From an uncultured Collinsella sp. (lineage in GTDB: Bacteria; Actinomycetota; Coriobacteriia; Coriobacteriales; Coriobacteriaceae), in contig URHQ01000026.1 in assembly GCA_900547655.1 (NCBI GenBank), positions 1 to 23,339 of the forward strand: DNA of 23,339 nt, written 5' to 3'. Under the pieces are notes generated by a model. It saw only the letters and a program-made list of their open reading frames with translations. It did not search any database and was not told the origin of the DNA. Within the stretch, counting starts at the first letter, position 1. Each line of letters opens with the position of its first letter. Shown here one piece after another: positions 1 through 6,206 of the stretch. A program made the translations under genes and the position numbers.

Positions 1-351
1 GCCACAATGTCCCCAGCAACCGACACAGCCCAGACCGCTGCCACGCCCTCCCCCGCTACGCTCACCGTGGGCTCGGTCGCGCTCGATCCCGACCGCCGCG
101 AAGTCACGGTCGGCGGCTCGCCCATCGTGCTGACGGCTCGCGAGTTCGACGTCCTCGCCCTGCTTATGGCGCATGCCGAGACCGTGCTCACGCGCGAGCG
201 CATCGCGCACGAGGCGCTGGGCTACGAATACGTGGGCGACACCAACAACGTCGACGTGCACATCGCGCACCTGCGCGCCAAGATCGAGGACGCCGGCGGC
301 GCCCGCATCATCCAGACCGTGCGCGGGGTGGGCTATGTCTGCCGTGCGTAA
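1..351 (+). CDS. Response regulator, OmpR/PhoB type, C-terminal part (5' truncated)
   Basis: The frame is open from base 1, so the receiver domain lies before the window and the ATG at 7 is probably not the start. What remains is a winged-helix DNA-binding domain of the Trans_reg_C family. It shows the wing and recognition-helix pattern LTAREFDVLALL, then TNNVDVHIAHLRAKIE, and ends RGVGYVCRA, the usual OmpR-family C-terminus. The protein should bind promoter DNA once phosphorylated by the kinase encoded next. The kinase ATG at 335 overlaps the last 17 bases of this gene, so the two are translationally coupled and form a two-component pair. The signal and target genes cannot be read from the sequence. 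Confidence 0.93.
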   Translation, partial: ATMSPATDTAQTAATPSPATLTVGSVALDPDRREVTVGGSPIVLTAREFDVLALLMAHAETVLTRERIAHEALGYEYVGDTNNVDVHIAHLRAKIEDAGGARIIQTVRGVGYVCRA

Positions 352-1630
352 CGCCGAGGCCAAGCGCGTCACCTCCATCGCCCGCGCCATCAACTGGGGC
401 TATATGTGGCGCCGCCTGATGAGCTACGTCTGGCTCGATCTGCTGCTGATGGTGATTGCGGCGGCGATCCTCGTCTATGGATACAACCAGACGCTGCCCG
501 ACAGCGCGTTTACCGCAGGCTGGATTCCCGGCGCCACCGTTCACGGCATGTCGCTGACGCCCGCGCGCGGCTGGGACCTGGCAACGCTCACCTATACCGT
601 CGAGCTTGCGCGTACCGCCAAGACCTTCCCCCTCGCGCAGGACCTCGTCACGCTATGGCCTCTCTACCTTGTCGTTGTGGGTTGGCAGGTCATCAGCGTG
701 CTCAACATGCTCGGCGGTGCCCGCCGCGTACGCCGCACTATGGCGCCGCTCAACGACCTGGCCTTGCGCGTGGACGAGCTCGGCCGCATGCAGCTCTCCG
801 GCGGCAAGATGGAAACACTGGAGCAGGCCATCGAGCGCGCAAGCGTCGATTCGCCGAGCGTCACCACCGGCGACGCCGACCTGGCAAGCATCGAGGTCGC
901 GCTCAACCGCCTGCTGCGCCAGATGCAAGAGGCCAAGCTGCAGCAGATGCGCTTTGTCAACGATGCAAGCCACGAGCTGCGCACGCCCATCGCGGTGATT
1001 CAGGGCTACGTGAACATGCTCGACCGTTGGGGCAAAAACGACCCGGACGTGCTGGCGGAATCCATCGCGTCCCTCAAGGCCGAAAGCGAGCACATGCAAG
1101 AGCTCGTGGAGCAGCTGCTGTTTTTGGCGCGCGGCGATGCCGGGCGCACGGTCCTGCGGCGTGCGCATACCAACCTGGCCGCACTGGTCGGCGAGGTATG
1201 CGAGGAATCGCAGATGATCGATACCGAGCACACGTATCGGCTGGCCTTTGACGCTGCGCTTGTCAGCGACCCGCGCTGCGACGCGCCCGTCGACGTGGCG
1301 CTCGTGAAGCAGGCTCTGCGCGTAATCGTGCAAAACGCCGCCAAATACTCGGATGCGGGAACGACCGTCACATTTGGCATAACACCCGATGCGGGCACGG
1401 GCACGATCGACATAAGTGTTGAGGACGAGGGCATCGGCATGAACCAGGAATCCGCAGCTCATGCGTTCGAGCGGTTCTACCGTGCCGACAACGCGCGCGA
1501 TGCCGGCGCGCAGGGCTCGGGTCTGGGGCTCGCCATTGCCAAGTGGATCGTCGATAGCCATGGCGGTGTCATTGGCGTGACCTCAGTCGAGGGCGTCGGC
1601 AGCCGCTTTACGATTCGCCTGCCGCGCTAG
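335..1630 (+). CDS. Sensor histidine kinase of two-component system
   Basis: The protein has 431 residues from the ATG at 335. The frame is open further upstream, but there it only shadows the regulator gene. It has two membrane helices (about residues 31-50 and 105-126) around a short extracytoplasmic stretch, then a linker. The HisKA motif is NDASHELRTP with phospho-acceptor His213. The catalytic ATPase domain has an N box (QNAAKY, Asn334), a G1 box (EDEGIGM, Asp364) and a G2 box (GSGLGLAIAKW). It is an EnvZ/PhoR-like membrane kinase expected to phosphorylate the overlapping response regulator. The small extracytoplasmic loop gives no ligand clue. The gene ends just before a strong terminator at 1650. 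Confidence 0.94.
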   Translation: MSAVRNAEAKRVTSIARAINWGYMWRRLMSYVWLDLLLMVIAAAILVYGYNQTLPDSAFTAGWIPGATVHGMSLTPARGWDLATLTYTVELARTAKTFPLAQDLVTLWPLYLVVVGWQVISVLNMLGGARRVRRTMAPLNDLALRVDELGRMQLSGGKMETLEQAIERASVDSPSVTTGDADLASIEVALNRLLRQMQEAKLQQMRFVNDASHELRTPIAVIQGYVNMLDRWGKNDPDVLAESIASLKAESEHMQELVEQLLFLARGDAGRTVLRRAHTNLAALVGEVCEESQMIDTEHTYRLAFDAALVSDPRCDAPVDVALVKQALRVIVQNAAKYSDAGTTVTFGITPDAGTGTIDISVEDEGIGMNQESAAHAFERFYRADNARDAGAQGSGLGLAIAKWIVDSHGGVIGVTSVEGVGSRFTIRLPR

Positions 1631-1649
1631 GAAGCCCCTCGGCATAAAT

Positions 1650-1683
1650 AAAGGGATAAGGCTATGCGGCCCTATCCCTTTTT
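1650..1683. terminator. Bidirectional Rho-independent terminator
   Basis: AAAGGGATA and GG pair with CC and TATCCCTTT around a short loop, with one internal mismatch. T residues follow on the + strand and A residues precede. It lies between the end of the kinase gene (1630) and the end of the convergent VOC gene (1706), so it can serve both transcripts. Confidence 0.85.
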
Positions 1684-1705
1684 GCTAACTAAAGCAGCTT
1701 GTGCG

Positions 1706-2080
1706 CTACTCGCGGCACAGGTGCACGGCGAAACCGGCGAACTCGCGCTTAAAGTACACGAGCTTGGTACCACCGTCGGGCAGCAGCGCGCGCGACTCTT
1801 CGTTGACCTCGAGCCCGCGCTCGGCAAACCACTTCTCAGCTGCATCGATGTCGTTAACGGCAAAGCCGATGTGGCCCTTGGTGCCACGACCGTTCTGCTT
1901 CATGATCTCGACCAGCGAATCGTTGAAGTACGAAACCGGGGTCTCGATGACGGGCAGGCCCATCATCGTCGAGAACAGCTCCGCGATCTCCAGGGCGTCT
2001 GCCGGGTCGGTGGCGTTAATGCCCACATGGGCAACGCGCATACCAAAGAGCTCTACCGGGTTGGCGTTCTGCTCACTCAT
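1706..2080 (-). CDS. VOC-fold (glyoxalase/bleomycin-resistance superfamily) protein
   Basis: The protein has 124 residues, the usual size of a single-domain VOC protein. It begins with a strand containing RVAHVGINATDP, a typical first beta-alpha unit of the fold with a metal-type His. It continues with a helix, SYFNDSLVEIM, KGHIGFAVNDIDAAEKWFAERG (second unit) and LVYFKREFAGFAVHL near the end. The metal-ligand pattern (His, Glu, His) suggests a metal-dependent lyase, isomerase or epimerase, but the substrate is not evident. It starts 11 bp after the PTS IIB gene and is probably co-transcribed with it, which hints at a sugar or sugar-acid substrate. That link is only context. Confidence 0.8.
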   Translation of the reverse strand: MSEQNANPVELFGMRVAHVGINATDPADALEIAELFSTMMGLPVIETPVSYFNDSLVEIMKQNGRGTKGHIGFAVNDIDAAEKWFAERGLEVNEESRALLPDGGTKLVYFKREFAGFAVHLCRE

Positions 2081-2091
2081 GCAGTCAGCGC

Positions 2092-2379
2092 CTACTGAGC
2101 CATGACGTCGAGAACGGCCTTCTCGGCGGCAACGCGGTTCATGCCGGTCATGAAGGGCACGCCACTCACGTACGGGCAGGTGAGGCCCTCGGGGGCAACG
2201 GTGGTGGCGATCAGCAGGTCAGCGCCCTCGTCGCAGTAATCCTTGGCCTCGGAGATGGCGCACTGCACGATCTCGTACTTGTCGGCATAACCGTTGGCGT
2301 CGAGCAGAGTAGCGACCTTCTGGGCAACGAGCGTGGAAGTAGCAGCGCCAGCACCGCAAGCCAAAACGATCTTCTTCAT
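2092..2379 (-). CDS. PTS sugar transporter subunit IIB, galactitol (GatB) type
   Basis: The protein has 95 residues. The N-terminus MKKIVLACGAGAATST holds the phosphocysteine loop of the galactitol/lactose-like IIB fold, with Cys8 as the likely phosphorylated residue. The rest (IVQCAISEAKDY, DLLIATTVA, VPFMTGMN) matches the GatB layout by eye. IIB relays phosphate from IIA to the sugar bound by the membrane IIC subunit. No IIA or IIC gene lies in this window, so the partners must be encoded elsewhere or this is a leftover subunit. It is first in a two-gene unit with the VOC protein. A GGGAG ribosome-binding site precedes the ATG. Confidence 0.85.
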   Translation of the reverse strand: MKKIVLACGAGAATSTLVAQKVATLLDANGYADKYEIVQCAISEAKDYCDEGADLLIATTVAPEGLTCPYVSGVPFMTGMNRVAAEKAVLDVMAQ

Positions 2380-2481
2380 AGGTAATGTCTCCCTTCATGG
2401 TTTACTTTAGGTAAGTGTACCGCAGCGAGCGATGGCACTCGGCCTCGATGAGCTTTTATGCCAGTTTGCTTGCGCGCTGCG

Positions 2482-2487
2482 TATAAT
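2482..2487 (+). promoter_or_regulatory. Candidate -10 element for the 2543 gene
   Basis: A perfect TATAAT stands 55 bases before the ATG at 2543, in the 163-bp gap between divergent genes. No convincing -35 hexamer is seen at normal spacing; a TG lies two bases upstream, one base off an extended -10. No terminator is seen in this gap. Confidence 0.45.
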
Positions 2488-2542
2488 ACATCTAGTACGT
2501 GTTGTCATACCGCTCGCTTTATGAGCGACTAAGGACCCTAAT

Positions 2543-3166
2543 ATGCCCGATTCCCGCACACTCTGGACCGCCGTCGTTATCATCTGCATCGCCGTGTCGG
2601 TGTTCTTTAGCGTCAAAAAACGCACCACGTTTAAACGCCTGCAGCAATTGATGGCCGCCAAGCAGTGGGACGAGTTCGATCGTTTGCTCGACGGCAAACT
2701 CACCAGCATGCTGTACCCGCGCTACAACCGCGACTACCTGCGCCTGAACTCCTATCTGCTGCGCGAGGACCACGAGCGTGCCAGCGAGATGTTCGACCTG
2801 CTGCTGGGGCTCAACCTCCCCAAGATGCAGCGCGTCGACCTGGTGATCAAAGCCTTTAACTACTATGTTGGCCAGGAGGACCGCAAAAAGTCCAAGGAGT
2901 TGCTGCACGAGATCAAGGGCTTTGAGGGCGGTCAGGCCGAGGCAGTTGCGCACGAGTGCCAGCTGATGTACGACACGATGATCCTCAAGCGCCACAACGA
3001 CATTCCCGAGCTGGAGCGCATGCTCGAGGATGTCGGCGACGACCCGGTCAAGCGCTGCCGCTTGGAGTACCTGCTGGCCCTGCAGTACCAGAACAAGGGC
3101 GACGAAGCCAAGTTCCAGGAGTTCCTGGAGAAGTCGGGCCAACACTCGATGGCCGTCAACGCGTAA
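2543..3166 (+). CDS. Unknown membrane-anchored protein with helical-repeat-like body
   Basis: The protein has 207 residues. A single N-terminal hydrophobic helix (about residues 8-24, TAVVIICIAVSVFFSV) is followed by KKR, which suggests an anchor with the body in the cytoplasm. The remainder is charged and almost wholly helical. Spaced segments such as LMAAKQWDEFDRLLDG, LLREDHERASEMFDLLLG and LALQYQNKGDEAKFQEFLE look like divergent TPR-type helical hairpins. I do not recognise a named family. It stands alone between a divergent PTS gene and the tRNA. A TPR-like body on a membrane anchor would fit a scaffold or assembly role, but that is only a guess. Confidence 0.8.
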   Translation: MPDSRTLWTAVVIICIAVSVFFSVKKRTTFKRLQQLMAAKQWDEFDRLLDGKLTSMLYPRYNRDYLRLNSYLLREDHERASEMFDLLLGLNLPKMQRVDLVIKAFNYYVGQEDRKKSKELLHEIKGFEGGQAEAVAHECQLMYDTMILKRHNDIPELERMLEDVGDDPVKRCRLEYLLALQYQNKGDEAKFQEFLEKSGQHSMAVNA

Positions 3167-3197
3167 CGGACGGCTTGTGCTAGACTTCTAGTCTCAC

Positions 3198-3282
3198 GGG
3201 GGCGTGGCGGAATTGGCATACGCAGGAGACTTAAAATCTCTCGCCGCAAGGATTGTGGGTTCGAGTCCCACCGCCCCTACCA
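3198..3282 (+). tRNA. tRNA-Leu, anticodon UAA, CCA encoded
   Basis: The acceptor arm GGGGGCG (3198-3204) pairs with CGCCCCT (3272-3278), with one G-U pair. The anticodon loop is CTTAAAA with anticodon TAA, so it reads UUA. The long variable arm is typical of class II tRNA-Leu. The T arm GTGGG-TTCGAGT-CCCAC is at 3255-3271, followed by discriminator A3279 and encoded CCA at 3280-3282. No clear promoter of its own is seen in the 31 bases after the upstream gene. Confidence 0.96.
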
Positions 3283-3293
3283 TATGATTGCTT

Positions 3294-3333
3294 GCGAGCC
3301 CGTGTTCCCCAGGGATGCGGGCTCGCTTCTTTT
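3294..3333 (+). terminator. Rho-independent terminator after tRNA-Leu
   Basis: GCGAGCCCG (3294-3302) pairs perfectly with CGGGCTCGC (3318-3326), followed by TTCTTTT. It lies 12 bases after the tRNA CCA and should end the tRNA transcript. Confidence 0.85.
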
Positions 3334-3346
3334 AGATGCCGGTGGG

Positions 3347-3461
3347 ACTCGAACCCGCGAGGGGGCGAGCGTTAAGCGGACGCGCAGCGTCCGTAGCGAG
3401 CCGGCGAGGGCGCCGACAGGCGGCCGAAGCCGGTGCGTATTTGCGCAGCAAATGCGCGGAT
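3347..3461. other. Structured GC-rich insert between the two tRNA-tail copies
   Basis: This 115-bp stretch is not convincingly coding. It contains two neat hairpins: CGGACGC/GCGTCCG with loop GCA (3377-3393), and GCGTATTTGC/GCAAATGCGC with loop GCA (3435-3457). It begins inside a 17-base exact reverse complement of the tRNA T arm (3340-3356). It could be a small RNA or a repeat-element remnant. Confidence 0.45.
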
Positions 3462-3490
3462 GTCCCACCGCCCCTACCATATGGAGCTTT

Positions 3491-3530
3491 CGAGCCCGTG
3501 TCCCCCAGGGATGCGGGCTCGTTTCTTTTA
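3491..3530 (+). terminator. Second copy of the tRNA terminator hairpin
   Basis: CGAGCCCG (3491-3498) pairs with CGGGCTCG (3514-3521), followed by TTTCTTTT. It is the duplicate of the terminator at 3294. Confidence 0.75.
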
Positions 3531-3547
3531 CACGCCGGTGGGGATCT

Positions 3548-3616
3548 AAGTTGCGGTGGAATAGCTCCTGTTTTGGCAGTTTATCAGCCCATTTAGGAAC
3601 TATTCCACCGCAACTT
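3548..3616. repeat. Palindromic intergenic repeat, family A, copy 1
   Basis: The left arm (3548-3569, core GTTGCGGTGGAATAG) pairs with the right arm (3595-3616), 21 of 22 positions matching, around a 25-base middle. Copies occur at 5107-5173 and 13425-13491. It carries no gene and resembles REP/BIME or MITE-like elements. Confidence 0.85.
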
Positions 3617-3629
3617 AGGTTGGTATTTA

Positions 3630-3713
3630 CACATTTTCCGATGGAAAAACGTGGCTGTCTCGCACATTTTCCGATGGAAAAACGTGGTTGTCTCGCACAT
3701 TTTCCGATGGAAA
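3630..3713. repeat. Three-unit tandem array, 33-bp period, upstream of ATPase 1
   Basis: The core CACATTTTCCGATGGAAA starts at 3630, 3663 and 3696, exactly 33 bp apart. Units 1 and 2 are identical over the full 33 bp except one C/T difference; unit 3 keeps only the core. Each core contains TTTTCC-GAT-GGAAAA, a small hairpin that is incomplete in unit 3. The array ends 44 bp before the ATPase start. A TATACT at 3728-3733 could be a -10 element, but no good -35 is seen. Confidence 0.9.
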
Positions 3714-3756
3714 TGCCCAAATGGCCTTATACTAGCCGAGAGGGTTGGGAGGCAAT

Positions 3757-5058
3757 ATGCGGCGACAGCTTATGAGTGAACTTATCGCTTGGAAATCAAG
3801 GGCGAATCGCAAACCTCTCTTGCTTAAGGGAGCCCGCCAGACAGGAAAGACTTGGCTTCTTAACGAATTCGCAAGCCAGCAGTATCGAAACGTCATTCGT
3901 TTTGACTTTATGCTCGAGCCGAGCACACGCTCGCTGTTCGATGGGGACCTCGACCCCAAGCGCATCATCTCCCAGATAGAACTCCTATGTGGCCAAACCG
4001 TAACGCCGGAAGACACGCTCATCATCTTCGACGAAATCCAAGAGGCGCCACGCGGGATCACCTCGCTCAAGTACTTCAACGAACTTGCACCCGAATACCA
4101 CATCGTGGCAGCCGGTTCCTATATGGGCCTCGCGCTCCGACGCGAAAACGAGTCATTTCCCGTTGGCAAAATCGACCAGCTCACCATGCGTCCCATGGGG
4201 TTTGCCGAGTTCGTTCGTGCCGTCGACGGCAACCCGCTCGCCGACGCCATCCTTGCCGCAGACATGAACCTTCTGGCAAACGTTGCCGAAAAGCTCGAAC
4301 ACTTGCTCAAGGAATACCTTGTTGTCGGCGGTATGCCCGAAGTTGTCTCCGCTTTCGCCGAGACACGCGACTTCATCGAAGCCCGAAGGCTTCAGCAGCA
4401 AATCATCGAGGCTTACGAATCCGATTTTGGCAAACATGCACCCGCCCGCATCGTCGAGCGCATGAGGTTGGTTTGGAAATCCCTTCCCGGCCAGCTTGCA
4501 AAGGAGAACAAGAAGTTTGTCTATGGCGCCCTTCGCCCCGGAGCGCGCGCACGCGATTTCGAGGAAAGCCTCCAGTGGCTCACGGACTACGGAATCGTTC
4601 ATAAGGTGCCACGTGTTTCCGCTCTAAAGGCGCCGCTCTCGAGCTACGAAGACCTCTCGGGCTTCAAACTGTTCTGCATCGACACCGGCATCCTCGGAGC
4701 GCTCTCCGGTCTCTCTCCGGCCATCGTTCTTAACGGATCCGCTGTTTTTACCGAGTTCAAAGGTTCGCTGACCGAACAATACGTCGCGCAGGAGCTTTTG
4801 CTCCAGGACAAAACTCCCGCGTATTGGTCCTCTACCTCTGGCAATGCCGAAACCGACTTTGCCATCGACCATGCGGGAACCGTGCTTCCGCTTGAGGTCA
4901 AGGCGGCAGAGAACCTTAAAGCGAAGAGTCTGAAAATAGCCTGCGAAAAATTCAAGCTCGAGCGTTGCGTGAGGAGCTCCCTGGCGGCATATAGAGACGA
5001 GGGCATGCTCGTCAATATTCCGCTTTGGGAGATTGGGCAGATCGACAAGCTGGCATAG
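3757..5058 (+). CDS. AAA ATPase with DUF4143 and nuclease-like C-terminus (ATPase 1)
   Basis: The protein has 433 residues. The ATG at 3757 is chosen over a TTG at 3745 because GGGAGG lies four bases before it and the sequence then begins like its relatives (MRRQL...AWK). The AAA_14-type domain has Walker A GARQTGKT (25-32, Lys31), Walker B LIIFDEIQ (88-95) and a sensor-like AAGSYMGLAL (118-127). A YLVVGGMPEVV segment (187-197) leads into the DUF4143 region. The C-terminus holds Glu340, Asp367 and LEVK (Glu380, Lys382), spaced like a PD-(D/E)xK nuclease core. The cellular role of this family is not established. Sampled GC (27 of 60 at 3841-3900) is lower than in the his genes, suggesting transfer. 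The gene is flanked by family A palindromes and preceded by the 33-bp array. Confidence 0.9.
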   Translation: MRRQLMSELIAWKSRANRKPLLLKGARQTGKTWLLNEFASQQYRNVIRFDFMLEPSTRSLFDGDLDPKRIISQIELLCGQTVTPEDTLIIFDEIQEAPRGITSLKYFNELAPEYHIVAAGSYMGLALRRENESFPVGKIDQLTMRPMGFAEFVRAVDGNPLADAILAADMNLLANVAEKLEHLLKEYLVVGGMPEVVSAFAETRDFIEARRLQQQIIEAYESDFGKHAPARIVERMRLVWKSLPGQLAKENKKFVYGALRPGARARDFEESLQWLTDYGIVHKVPRVSALKAPLSSYEDLSGFKLFCIDTGILGALSGLSPAIVLNGSAVFTEFKGSLTEQYVAQELLLQDKTPAYWSSTSGNAETDFAIDHAGTVLPLEVKAAENLKAKSLKIACEKFKLERCVRSSLAAYRDEGMLVNIPLWEIGQIDKLA

Positions 5059-5064
5059 GCGCTG

Positions 5065-5092
5065 TGGGGACGCCCCGCAAGGACTGTCCCCA
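5065..5092. terminator. Possible terminator hairpin after ATPase 1
   Basis: TGGGGAC (5065-5071) pairs with GTCCCCA (5086-5092) just after the ATPase stop codon. No T-run follows, so termination is uncertain. Confidence 0.3.
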
Positions 5093-5106
5093 GGTGCCGG
5101 CTGTTG

Positions 5107-5173
5107 AGTTGCGGTGGAATAGGGACTGTTTGGTGCCCGAAAGGGCGATTGTAGTCCGTATTTCACCGCAACT
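5107..5173. repeat. Palindromic intergenic repeat, family A, copy 2
   Basis: The left arm (5107-5127) and right arm (5153-5173) match at 19 of 21 positions. The middle carries an extra GCCC-GAAA-GGGC hairpin. It lies between the ends of two convergent genes, finishing 4 bp from the ppx stop codon, and with copy 1 it brackets ATPase 1. Confidence 0.85.
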
Positions 5174-5176
5174 TAT

Positions 5177-6178
5177 TTAGAGGGCGCTGAGGCTGGGGGT
5201 CCAGGCGATGGTGGGAGTCGCGCCGTCGAGAACCTCGTTGATGGTGGCGACCATGCCAGCGAGTAGGCTGTTCTCGCTTACGGTGAGCGTGTCGTAGCCG
5301 CCGGCTCGCATGAGCTCGCGAATCACCACGGCGCCAGCGAGAATCACGCCCGCGCGCTTGGGCTGCACGCCCGGCAGCGCGGCGATGCCCTCCACGTCCA
5401 ACGTGGACATGCGCTCGATAGCGGCCGAAACCTGGTCCAGCGAAAGCTCGCGCAGGTGCACAAAGCTCGAGTCGTACGGCTCCAGTTCGTGGACCAGCGC
5501 CACGAGCGTGGTGACGGTACCGCCCACCGCAACGAGGCGCTCGGCGCGCTCAAAGTCGCTGGGCAGGCCCTCAAAATAGGCGGAGAACTGCTCGCCCGCC
5601 CACGCGGCGGCAGCCGCAAGCTTGTTCGTCGACGGCGGCAGTGCCGAGAAAAACCGCTCGGTCACGCGGCGGCAGCCGATGTCCAGCGAGCGCGTTCCCT
5701 CCAGCGCAAAGACTCCGCGCTCCGGCGCGTACACGCCCGTCGCGAGCTCCGTGGAGCCACCGCCCGAATCGGCGACGATAATGCGCTCGCCAGCAAAGTC
5801 GTGCGCCACGCCAAAAAATGTCAGGCGCGCCTCAACCTCTCCCGGAATCACCTGTGGCTCAAGCCCCAGATCGCGCAGTCCGCCCAGTAGCAGGGCGGCG
5901 TTGGACGCATCGCGCGCGGCGCTCGTGCACGTGGTGCAGACGCACGCAGCCCCAAAGGCACGGGCCTCGTCCACAAACATCCGACACGCAGCGAGCACGC
6001 GCTCAACGGCCGCCTCGCAAAAGCGCCCCGTCGCGTCCACGCCCTCGCCCAAGTCGGTAATCTCGGTATGCTTGGACGATTCCACGATCGCCCCGCCCTC
6101 GACCTGGGCCAGCACCAGCCGCGACGAAACCGTCCCCAGGTCAATCGCGGCCACCTTATATCGTTTGCAATTTGTCAT
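5177..6178 (-). CDS. Ppx/GppA family phosphatase (exopolyphosphatase or guanosine pentaphosphatase)
   Basis: The protein has 333 residues. The ATG at 6178 is chosen because GGAGGGGAG precedes it and the protein then begins directly with the conserved phosphate-1 motif AAIDLGTVSSRLVLA; an upstream open stretch is low-complexity Arg-rich shadow. Other family motifs are PGEVEARLTFFGV, the phosphate-2 motif VADSGGGSTELATG and VGGTVTTLVAL. These enzymes of the sugar-kinase/Hsp70 fold cleave inorganic polyphosphate or pppGpp, and the sequence does not tell which. The length is that of the short two-domain form without the C-terminal HD domain of E. coli GppA. It is last in the eno-divIC-ppx order, 28 bp after divIC. 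Confidence 0.92.
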   Translation of the reverse strand: MTNCKRYKVAAIDLGTVSSRLVLAQVEGGAIVESSKHTEITDLGEGVDATGRFCEAAVERVLAACRMFVDEARAFGAACVCTTCTSAARDASNAALLLGGLRDLGLEPQVIPGEVEARLTFFGVAHDFAGERIIVADSGGGSTELATGVYAPERGVFALEGTRSLDIGCRRVTERFFSALPPSTNKLAAAAAWAGEQFSAYFEGLPSDFERAERLVAVGGTVTTLVALVHELEPYDSSFVHLRELSLDQVSAAIERMSTLDVEGIAALPGVQPKRAGVILAGAVVIRELMRAGGYDTLTVSENSLLAGMVATINEVLDGATPTIAWTPSLSAL

Positions 6179-6206
6179 TGCGGGCTCCCCTCCGGGCGCT
6201 ACTCGC

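Larger units (their letters stand above)
3265..3542. repeat. Direct duplication of the tRNA-Leu 3' end plus terminator
   Basis: A segment of about 80 bp occurs twice, at 3265-3346 and 3462-3542. The first 22 bases (T-arm end, acceptor, CCA and following TATG) are identical in both. Then comes a slightly diverged GAGCCCG...CGGGCTC hairpin and the ending GCCGGTGGG. The second copy has no tRNA body. Repeated tRNA 3' ends are typical of attachment sites used by tyrosine recombinases, so this may be a remnant of integration and excision. No integrase gene is in the window. Confidence 0.75.

Noticed and set aside
3462..3483. A second tRNA-Leu gene
   Set aside because: Only the 3' T-arm end and acceptor are present; there is no D arm, anticodon arm or 5' acceptor strand.
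3630..3713. CRISPR array or coding repeat (an open + strand frame reads HFPMEKRGCLA repeatedly)
   Set aside because: The units are contiguous and near-identical, with no variable spacer between the first two. The open frame runs from the tRNA tail region in a different frame from ATPase 1 and looks like chance.
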